Shown: positions 41,759 through 48,525 of the stretch, piece after piece
How the letters are laid out: each line of letters opens with the position of its first letter
Numbering within the stretch: the first letter of the stretch is position 1
NCBI RefSeq assembly: GCF_014646915.1
Contig: NZ_BMOE01000002.1
Span: 248,844-312,843, forward strand
Direction of reading: 5' to 3'
Length of the DNA: 64,000 nt
Source: Deinococcus aquiradiocola
GTDB taxonomy: Bacteria > Deinococcota > Deinococci > Deinococcales > Deinococcaceae
The notes under the pieces: generated by a model
The model's input: only the letters and a program-made list of their open reading frames with translations
Databases searched by the model: none
What the model was told of the DNA's origin: nothing
Program-made: the position numbers and the translations under genes

Positions 41759-41780
41759 GAAGGGAGCACGCGCTCCCTCC
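41759..41780 (-). terminator. Hairpin downstream of the catalase gene
   Basis: GGGAGC and GCTCCC (41762-41777) pair around ACGC, extended by one A-T and one or two G-C pairs. It lies 36 bases after the catalase stop on the minus strand. No T-tract; it may be an attenuator between catalase and the ferritin-like gene. Confidence 0.4.
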
Positions 41781-41815
41781 CGTTCACGTGATTTCCCTCC
41801 GGGAAGCGCGGCGGA

Positions 41816-44080
41816 TCAGACCTGCGGGCGGCCCCAGTAGCGGTGGGCGGCGAGGGCCTGCACGAACGCCTTGACCGTCCTGTCCGCGTCCGCCTGGCCG
41901 ATCAGGATGCCGTGCGTGGCGAGCGTCTCGGCTGCGCCGGCCGTGAGGCTCATCGCGCCGACCTCCGAGAGGTTCTGCACGCCCTGCGCGGGCGCCGTTC
42001 CGTCTTTCGTGCCGGCGAGGCTGCGCAGCAGGCGGCCCACCGGGGACGCCGTGAGGATCTCGGCACCTTCGCCGAGCGCGCCGATGGGTTTGGCGTGCCG
42101 GTACGCTTCGGTCACGAAGGTCTGCGCCTCCGGGCGGGCCATCAGGGCGCGGGCGCCGCCTTCCCCGCCGGGGACCATCACGGCGTCGTACAGGACGGGG
42201 TCGGTGTTCCCGAAGGTCTTCGTGGCCTCGATGCCGGGCGCGATCGTCCCGAGGTGCGGGCCGACGATGACGCCCTTCGCGCCGGCTGCCGTGAGGGCCG
42301 CCGTGAGCGAGGCGACCTGCGCGGCGTCCGTGCCGGGCGCGACGAGCACCGCGACCATGCGGCCTTTCGGGCTCATCGGCTGGTTCTCCAGCTGGCTGAG
42401 GCCCGACGCCTTCTGCAGTTTCCCGGAGGCGGTGGTGCGGGCCGTGGCCGTGCCGAGCAGCGCGACCTCAGCGGCGCTGTCCTGACCGGCGCCGGGCATG
42501 ACGGCGTTCTTGCTGCGGGGCGCCTCGCCGATCACGACAGCCACCTGCGACGCCAGCACCGGGTGGATCTGTTCGAGCTGATCGAGCATCCGGACGCGGA
42601 TGTCGCGGACCGTGCAGTTGCTCAGCTCGAACGCGAGGGACTTCGTGATGTGCTCACGTTCGACGGGCGTCACCGAGTTCCAGAAGAGGCGCGCCTGACC
42701 GTAATGGTCGGCGAAGGACTTGGCGCGCGCCCGCTGCTTCACGCCGCTCAGCCGTTCCGGGTAGCTGACGTAGCCGTTCACGCCGGCCTTGGCTTCCTGA
42801 GCGCCGCCGAGCGTGTTGGGGAAGTACGAGACGCGGCCCGTGTTGATGGTCTGCCGCATGTGGCCGTCCCGCTGGTTGTTGTGGACCGGGGCGAGCGGGC
42901 GGTTGATCGGCAGTTCCACCCAGTTGGGGCTGCCGAGACGCGAGAGCTGCGTGTCGAGGTACGAGAAGAGTCGGCCCTGCAGCAGGGGGTCGTTCGAGAA
43001 GTCGATGCCGGGCACGATGTTGGTCGGCATGAACGCGACCTGTTCCGTCTCCGCGAAGTAGTTGTCGGGGTTGCGGTTCAGGACCATCCGGCCGACGCGC
43101 TGCACCGGCACGAGGTCCTCCGGGACGAGCTTGGTGGGGTCGATCACGTCGAAGTCCCATTTCGCGGCCTGCGCTTCCGTGAAGACCTGCACGCCGAACT
43201 CCCATTCGAGGGTGCCGCCCGCGTCGATGGTCTCCCACATGTTGCGGCGGTGGAAGTCGCTGTCCTTGCCTGCGATCTTCTGCGCCTCGTCCCACACCAG
43301 CGAGTGCGCGCCGAGCACCGCCTTGAAGTGGAACTTCACGAGGTGCACGTCACCGGCCTTGTTGATGAGGCGGAAGGTGTGGATGCCGAAGCCGTCCATC
43401 ATGTCGAAGGAGCGGGGAATGGCCCGGTCGGAGTGCACCCACATCAGCATGTGCATGCTCTCGGGCGTCAGCGAGATGAAGTCGTAGAAGGTGTCGTGCG
43501 CGCTCGCGCCCTGCGGGATCTCGTTGTGCGGTTCAGGCTTGACGGAATGGATCAGGTCCGGGAACTTGATGGCGTCCTGAATGAAGAACACGGGGATGTT
43601 GTTCCCGACGATGTCCCAGTTGCCTTCGCTGGTGTACATCTTCACGGCGAAGCCGCGCACGTCCCGGGCGGTGTCGGCCGCGCCGCGCGATCCGGCGACG
43701 GTGGAAAACCGCGTGAAGAGCGGCGTATTCACGCCGACCTCGGTGAGGACGCGGGCGTACGTGTACTCGGCGAGCGACTTCTCCAGCACGAAGTACCCGT
43801 GCGCTCCGGCGCCGCGGGCGTGCACCACGCGTTCGGGAATGCGTTCGTGGTCGAAGTGGCTGATCTTCTCGCGCAGCAGGAAGTCTTCGAGGAGCGTCGG
43901 GCCGCGCTCTCCGCCGCGCAGGGAGTTGTTGTCGTCGGTGACGCCGTGGCCGAGGTTGTCGGTGAGGGTGGCGCCCGGCTGGACCGTGTTGACGCTGAGG
44001 TCCTCGGCCTTGCTCTGATCGTCGATCCGTGCGGGCGTGGGGTCGAGGGACAGCGGGGTGGAGCGTTTGCGTGGTGCCAT
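41816..44080 (-). CDS. katE: Large-subunit (clade 2) monofunctional catalase with C-terminal DJ-1/PfpI-like domain
   Basis: 754 residues, as expected for HPII/KatE-type enzymes. Catalytic His in ERVVHARGAGAHG (His87), catalytic Asn in GNNIPVFFIQD (about 160), proximal haem Tyr in LFSYLDTQLSRLG (about 372). After about 560 there is a class I glutamine-amidotransferase/DJ-1-like domain (GRMVAVLVAPGTDAAQV, VMVPGGEGGARALM), usually non-catalytic. It destroys hydrogen peroxide in the cytoplasm. Start chosen at MAPRKRS with AAAGGCGG before it. It is followed by ferritin-like and ankyrin genes and preceded by a two-component system. Confidence 0.95.
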   Translation of the reverse strand: MAPRKRSTPLSLDPTPARIDDQSKAEDLSVNTVQPGATLTDNLGHGVTDDNNSLRGGERGPTLLEDFLLREKISHFDHERIPERVVHARGAGAHGYFVLEKSLAEYTYARVLTEVGVNTPLFTRFSTVAGSRGAADTARDVRGFAVKMYTSEGNWDIVGNNIPVFFIQDAIKFPDLIHSVKPEPHNEIPQGASAHDTFYDFISLTPESMHMLMWVHSDRAIPRSFDMMDGFGIHTFRLINKAGDVHLVKFHFKAVLGAHSLVWDEAQKIAGKDSDFHRRNMWETIDAGGTLEWEFGVQVFTEAQAAKWDFDVIDPTKLVPEDLVPVQRVGRMVLNRNPDNYFAETEQVAFMPTNIVPGIDFSNDPLLQGRLFSYLDTQLSRLGSPNWVELPINRPLAPVHNNQRDGHMRQTINTGRVSYFPNTLGGAQEAKAGVNGYVSYPERLSGVKQRARAKSFADHYGQARLFWNSVTPVEREHITKSLAFELSNCTVRDIRVRMLDQLEQIHPVLASQVAVVIGEAPRSKNAVMPGAGQDSAAEVALLGTATARTTASGKLQKASGLSQLENQPMSPKGRMVAVLVAPGTDAAQVASLTAALTAAGAKGVIVGPHLGTIAPGIEATKTFGNTDPVLYDAVMVPGGEGGARALMARPEAQTFVTEAYRHAKPIGALGEGAEILTASPVGRLLRSLAGTKDGTAPAQGVQNLSEVGAMSLTAGAAETLATHGILIGQADADRTVKAFVQALAAHRYWGRPQV

Positions 44081-44310
44081 GGTGGACCGCCTTTCGTCGG
44101 TGAGGGCTGGGGGGTGGGTGGGCCTGCACCTCAGGACAGCGCCGCCGTGTAAGACGGGCGTAAGAAAGCCGGGTGAGTGAAGGAACACCCAATTGGCCGG
44201 GCCGACGCGCGCCGCGGCTCCAGGGCGTGCAGCACGCCCGGCGGCCCCTGACACCCGGACGATCCGGCGCGGCCGGACGGAGGACCTTCACACCGGAAGG
44301 CGGGGGCGGG

Positions 44311-45612
44311 TCAGGAGCCGGACGCACCCGCAGGCGGGAACGTGACCTGAACGTCCAGCCCACCCTCGCTGCGCAGCGTGAGGACGGCGCGGTGCGTGAC
44401 GGCGATCCGTTCCACGATCGCGAGCCCCAGACCGGTCCTCGGGCCGCGCCGCGCCGGGTCGAGACGGTAGAACGGCTGGCGCAGGTGCGGCAGCGCGTGC
44501 ACGGGCACGCCGGGCCCGGCGTCGCGGACCTGCAGCGTCACGCCGTCCTCCGCGCCCGTCACGGACACGAGCACCGGCGCGCCCTGCCCGTACTGCATGG
44601 CGTTCTCCAGCAGGTTCTCCACCAGCTGCGCGAGCAGCGTCGCGTCGCCCTTCACGGTGACGTTCCCGCGCGTCCCGAAGTCCAGCTGCACGTCCGGCCA
44701 CGCCTCCCGCGCGCGGTCCACCCCGCGGCCCGCGAGGTCCGAGAGGTCGACCGCCTGCCACTGCACCTCGTGCTCCCCCTGCGCCAGCAGCAGCAGGTGC
44801 TCGCTCAGGCGACGCACGCGTTCCACGTCCACCAGCGCCTCCGTGATGTCGTCCCGCAGGTCCGCCTCGCCGCGCGGCCCCACCAGCGCGCCCTGCAGTC
44901 TCGCCTTGACGGCCGTGAGCGGCGAACGCAGGTCGTGCGCGGCCGCCTGCGTGAACAGCGCCTCGCGTTCACGCAGGTCCGCGATCTGCGTGAAGACGCG
45001 CTGCAGCACGCCCGCCAGCCGACCGAGCTCGTCGCGGCGCCCCGCGCCCGGCAGGGCCCGGCGCCACTCGCCGTCCCGGCCGACCGCCTCCGCCGAACGC
45101 TCCAGCCGCCGCAGCGGCGCCAGCAGCAGGCCCGCCAGCAGATAGCTCAGCAGCCACGCCAGGCCCACCGACACCGGCGCAACCACCGTCAGCGACTGCA
45201 GGTACGACCGCAGGGGATTGACGGTCCCGAGCGCGTCGCTCGCCAGCTGAACGAAGCCCGGCTGCCCCTCCACCACGGCCGTTCCCACCAGCACCTCGTG
45301 CCCGGCCGCGTGCCTGAATCCCGGCGGCAGGGTGGCAGGCAGCGGCGGGAAGTCCGGCGTCTGCGCGTACACCGATCCGGCCCGCAGCACGCGCACGTCC
45401 ACCGTGCGTGGCAGGCCGGAAAGCACGGACGACCGTGAAGCGTCCGGCCGGTCCAGCCGCCCTTCGAGCTGCGGGAGCAGCATGCTGAGCCGTTCGCGTT
45501 CCCCCACCGTCAGGAATGACCGCAGCGCAGCGTACTGCACGCCCGACACGACCAGCACCACCAGCAGCGTCAGCAGGGCCACGCCCGTCGCCAGACGCGA
45601 CCGGATCGTCAT
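44311..45612 (-). CDS. Sensor histidine kinase
   Basis: 433 residues. Two membrane helices (ATGVALLTLLVVLVVSGVQ near the start and VSVGLAWLLSYLLAGLLLAP around 150) enclose an extracytoplasmic sensor. Then a HAMP region, HisKA box AAAHDLRSPLTAVKA with the phospho-His, and HATPase boxes ENLLENAMQYGQG, DAGPGVPV and GLGLAIVERIA. Begins inside the stop codon of the response regulator (ATGA). Signal unknown; the next gene downstream is the catalase, which invites a link to oxidative stress. Confidence 0.92.
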   Translation of the reverse strand: MTIRSRLATGVALLTLLVVLVVSGVQYAALRSFLTVGERERLSMLLPQLEGRLDRPDASRSSVLSGLPRTVDVRVLRAGSVYAQTPDFPPLPATLPPGFRHAAGHEVLVGTAVVEGQPGFVQLASDALGTVNPLRSYLQSLTVVAPVSVGLAWLLSYLLAGLLLAPLRRLERSAEAVGRDGEWRRALPGAGRRDELGRLAGVLQRVFTQIADLREREALFTQAAAHDLRSPLTAVKARLQGALVGPRGEADLRDDITEALVDVERVRRLSEHLLLLAQGEHEVQWQAVDLSDLAGRGVDRAREAWPDVQLDFGTRGNVTVKGDATLLAQLVENLLENAMQYGQGAPVLVSVTGAEDGVTLQVRDAGPGVPVHALPHLRQPFYRLDPARRGPRTGLGLAIVERIAVTHRAVLTLRSEGGLDVQVTFPPAGASGS

Positions 45613-46271
45613 CACGGCGCCCGGTACCCCAGGCCGCGCGAGCTTTCCAGTGCGTCCGGCGAGAGCTTCCGGCGCAGGTAACTCACGTACACGTCGACCA
45701 CCCGTGACGCCCCGTCGAAGCTCGGCCCCCACACCCGCGACAGCAGCTCCTCCCGCGTGAACCACCGCCCGCGCGCCGCGACCAGCGTCTCCAGCAGCGC
45801 GTACTCCCGCGCCGTGAACCCGACCGGCACCTGATCCCACGTCACCTGACGCCCGCGCATATCGAGCCCGCCGCGCCCGGCGGCGAAGGCCAGCATGTCG
45901 TTCGCGGCGCCCTGCGCGCGGCGCACCACGGCCCGCAGGGTCGCCAGCAGTTCCGGCAGTTCAAACGGCTTGCTGAGATACGCGTCCCCCCCCAGGTCGA
46001 GCCCCGCGACCCGGTCCTTCAGGGCGCCGCGGGCGGACACGAAGATGATCGGCGCGTCCACCCCCTCGGCACGCAGGGTCCGCGCGACCTGAAAGCCGTC
46101 CAGACCGGGCAGCAGCACGTCCAGCAGCACCGCGTCGTACTCGCCCGAACGGGCCGCCGCCAGCCCCCCCTGCCCGCACGACTGGGTGACGACGACGTGC
46201 CCCGCGTCCTCCAGCGCCCGCGCCGTCGGCCGGGCGATGCGCGGGTCGTCCTCCACCATCAGGAGCCGCAC
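45612..46271 (-). CDS. OmpR-family response regulator
   Basis: 219 residues from a GTG start with GGGAG four bases upstream. Receiver domain: MVEDDPR, phospho-acceptor Asp in [14 protein letters not shown], Thr/Ser position FVSARG, and Lys in [11 protein letters not shown]. The C-terminal winged helix ends with [15 protein letters not shown] and [10 protein letters not shown]. Partner of the kinase gene overlapping it. Regulation of the catalase block is possible but no operator was identified. Confidence 0.93.
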   Translation of the reverse strand: MRLLMVEDDPRIARPTARALEDAGHVVVTQSCGQGGLAAARSGEYDAVLLDVLLPGLDGFQVARTLRAEGVDAPIIFVSARGALKDRVAGLDLGGDAYLSKPFELPELLATLRAVVRRAQGAANDMLAFAAGRGGLDMRGRQVTWDQVPVGFTAREYALLETLVAARGRWFTREELLSRVWGPSFDGASRVVDVYVSYLRRKLSPDALESSRGLGYRAP

Positions 46272-46392
46272 GGCACTCCCGGCAGGACGAAGCGGCAGCA
46301 GCGGGACACGGAGGTCATGATGGCCCCACTCTAGGCACGGCCTCCACCGCCCCGGGTGAAGACACGCCCGTCAGACCTTCAGAAACCGGCGT

Positions 46393-46444
46393 GGCGGGAC
46401 GGGGCAGGTCCCGCCCGTGCCCGCCCTCCCGCGCGGGCGGGCAC
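46393..46444. repeat. Two consecutive strong hairpins upstream of the AraC-type gene
   Basis: Hairpin 1: GGCGGGAC (46393-46400), loop of seven, GTCCCGCC (46408-46415). Hairpin 2: GTGCCCGCCC (46417-46426), loop of eight, GGGCGGGCAC (46435-46444). They lie one base apart in the gap between divergent genes. They could insulate the two transcription units or act as operators. Confidence 0.6.
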
Positions 46445-46484
46445 GGCGTAGACAGCGCCGGACGACCTGGGCAGACTGTGCACG

Positions 46485-47429
46485 ATGACCCACGTCGCGT
46501 CCCCCACGTCCGAACTCGTCCCGAAGACGGTCCTGCAGGGCGGGGCGCGGCTCTTCGCCGCGTCGTACGTCATCCGGAACGCCGAGCTCGGCCGGATCTG
46601 GCGGTGCGGCTTTCACGCGCTGCTGTGGCTGAGCGGCGGTGAAGCCACGCTGCACTGCGACGGTGAACGCTTCGAGGTGCGTGCCCCCGCCCTGATCTGC
46701 CTATCGCCGGGGCAGGTGTACCGCTGGAGCGCGGCAGACGACGCCAGCCGCGCGACGCTGCTCGGCTTCGAGGCCGACATCTTCACGGCGGGCCGCGCCC
46801 AGGACGGGCTGCTGGACGTGGCGCTGCTCCACGACCTGCCGCTCTTCCGGCCCGGGGGGACCGCCATGCTCGCGGCAGCACAGAACGCCGCCACCCTCGA
46901 CCGCCTGTTCGACCTGTGCCGGCAGCGGTACCGGCAGCTCAGCGTGCCGTCCGGCCGTCAATCCTGGAGGGTGCTGCCCAGGCATCAGGAGGGCGTGCTC
47001 CTCGGTTACCTGCACGTCATCCTGGCCGAGGCGGCGACGCTGGCCCCGGCGCAGGCCCTGCCGGTCCCGGCCGCCAGCAGCGACCTGCGCCTGTCACGCC
47101 TGTTCCGCCTGCACGCCGGTCAGCGCGCCCTGGAGCGGCTGCCCGTCGCCGCGTACGCCGAGCTGCTGCACGTCTCACCCGATCACCTGACGCGCGCGGT
47201 GCGGCGCGCCACCGGGCAGACGCCCAGCGCGTGGCTGCAGGAACAGCTCCTCACCGAAGCGCGGCGGCGACTGGCCCTCACTGCACAGCCGGTGGAGCAG
47301 GTGGCCGAGGAGCTGAACTTCGCCTCGGCCTCGCAGTTCAGCCGCTGGATCCGCGTCCAGACCGGTCAGACGCCCCGGCAGATCCGGCAGCAGGGAAGCG
47401 GAAATTGGACGGTTCCGGGCGGACTTTGA
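46485..47429 (+). CDS. AraC-family transcriptional regulator
   Basis: 314 residues. N-terminal cupin-like ligand domain (GFHALLWLSGGEATLHCDGE, APALICLSPGQVYRW); C-terminal double helix-turn-helix with LPVAAYAELLHVSPDHLTRAVRRATG and QVAEELNFASASQFSRWIRVQTGQTP, the AraC signature. The start follows GTGCACG, with a weak CAGACT -10-like element seven bases before it. It lies immediately upstream of an oxidoreductase gene on the same strand, the likely target, separated by a palindrome that begins just after the stop codon. Confidence 0.9.
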   Translation: MTHVASPTSELVPKTVLQGGARLFAASYVIRNAELGRIWRCGFHALLWLSGGEATLHCDGERFEVRAPALICLSPGQVYRWSAADDASRATLLGFEADIFTAGRAQDGLLDVALLHDLPLFRPGGTAMLAAAQNAATLDRLFDLCRQRYRQLSVPSGRQSWRVLPRHQEGVLLGYLHVILAEAATLAPAQALPVPAASSDLRLSRLFRLHAGQRALERLPVAAYAELLHVSPDHLTRAVRRATGQTPSAWLQEQLLTEARRRLALTAQPVEQVAEELNFASASQFSRWIRVQTGQTPRQIRQQGSGNWTVPGGL

Positions 47430-47430
47430 T

Positions 47431-47444
47431 CTTCCGGCCGGAAG
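47431..47444. promoter_or_regulatory. 14-bp perfect palindrome CTTCCGGCCGGAAG
   Basis: It begins one base after the AraC gene stop and sits at the -35 position of the -10 box TAGATT (47455-47460) for the next transcript. A GATC flanks it on each side. Its position suggests an operator for the oxidoreductase promoter. Confidence 0.6.
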
Positions 47445-47454
47445 TCCGGCGATC

Positions 47455-47460
47455 TAGATT
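47455..47460 (+). promoter_or_regulatory. -10 box TAGATT of a leaderless transcript
   Basis: Ends seven bases before the ATG at 47468 that opens a 16-codon ORF ahead of the oxidoreductase gene. Confidence 0.55.
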
Positions 47461-47467
47461 CAGAGGC

Positions 47468-47518
47468 ATGAAGGGCACCGGTTCATTCACCCGGAGCCCC
47501 ACCCCAGGAGGGTTCTGA
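47468..47518 (+). CDS. 16-codon leaderless upstream ORF (MKGTGSFTRSPTPGGF)
   Basis: The TAGATT box seven bases upstream makes this ATG the likely first codon of the mRNA. The ORF stops at TGA 47516-47518, sharing one base with the ATG of the oxidoreductase (TGATG). It contains the AGGAGG ribosome binding site of that gene, so translating ribosomes would pass over and then could restart. It may couple or tune translation. No function is claimed for the peptide. Confidence 0.5.
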   Translation: MKGTGSFTRSPTPGGF

Positions 47519-48447
47519 TGCCACAAGCAGTGAGGCTCCACGAGTACGGCGGTCCGGAGGTCCTGAAGATCGAGCAGGTCCCGCAGCCGACCCCGGCGGC
47601 AGGTCAGGTCGTCGTGCGGGTCAAGGCCGCCGGAATCAACCCTGGTGAGGCGTCCATCCGCAAGGGCGTCTTCAAGGACACCTGGCCGTCCAGCTTCCCC
47701 TCCGGCCAGGGCAGCGATTTCGCCGGCGTGATCGAGATGGTCGGCGAGGGCGTCTCCCACCTGCAGGCAGGCGCGGAGGTGATCGGCTTCACGCACGACC
47801 GCGCCAGCCACGCGGAGTTCGTGGTCGTGCCGCACGACCAGGTGACGCCCAGACCGGCAGGCGTGCCGTGGGAGGCCGCAGGTGCCCTGTTCGTCGCCGG
47901 AACGACCGCGTACGCCGCCGTGAACGCCGTGGACGTGCAGGACGGCGACACGGTCGTGATCTCCGGGGCCAGCGGCGGCGTGGGCACGATCGCCGTGCAG
48001 CTGGCCCGCCTCAGGGGCGCGCGGGTGCTGGGCATCGCCAGTCCGGCGCGGGCCGAATGGCTCACCGCGCACGGCGCGGAACCCGTGCCGTACGGCGACG
48101 GCCTCCTGGAGCGGCTGCAGGCCACAGCTGGAGGGCCGGTGGACGCGTTCATCGACACGCGCGGTCAGGGCTACGTGAAACTCGCCGTGGACCTGGGCGT
48201 CCCCACGCAGCGCATCGACACCATCATCGACTTCGCCGCCGCCCAGGAGTACGGGGTCAAGACCGAAGGCAACGCGGTCGGCGGGCGCACCGAGGTGCTG
48301 GCGGAACTCGCCGGCCTGATCGCGGCCGGACAGCTGGAAGTGCCGATCGCCCGCACGTTCCCGCTCGAACAGGTTCAGGACGCGTACCGCGAACTGGAAC
48401 GCGGCCACACCTTCGGCAAGATCGTCCTCACCCCCGGGGAGGGCTGA
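47518..48447 (+). CDS. Quinone oxidoreductase-like NADPH-dependent dehydrogenase (zinc-free MDR)
   Basis: 309 residues; AGGAGG six bases before the ATG. Medium-chain dehydrogenase without zinc ligands: VRLHEYGGPEVLKIEQVP at the start, GSDFAGVIEMVGEGV, then the NADPH motif VISGASGGVGTIAVQLARLRG and GKIVLTP at the end. Members reduce quinones or other reactive carbonyls with NADPH. Directly behind an AraC-type gene and a palindrome, so probably regulated by a small molecule. It faces the RNA repair operon tail to tail. Confidence 0.9.
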   Translation: MPQAVRLHEYGGPEVLKIEQVPQPTPAAGQVVVRVKAAGINPGEASIRKGVFKDTWPSSFPSGQGSDFAGVIEMVGEGVSHLQAGAEVIGFTHDRASHAEFVVVPHDQVTPRPAGVPWEAAGALFVAGTTAYAAVNAVDVQDGDTVVISGASGGVGTIAVQLARLRGARVLGIASPARAEWLTAHGAEPVPYGDGLLERLQATAGGPVDAFIDTRGQGYVKLAVDLGVPTQRIDTIIDFAAAQEYGVKTEGNAVGGRTEVLAELAGLIAAGQLEVPIARTFPLEQVQDAYRELERGHTFGKIVLTPGEG

Positions 48448-48525
48448 AGCGCCCCGGCGTCCCCACCCTCCTCGCGCTGAACTGCGGGGCAGGACGGAAC
48501 GCACGGCCCCACGGGAGAGGCCCAC

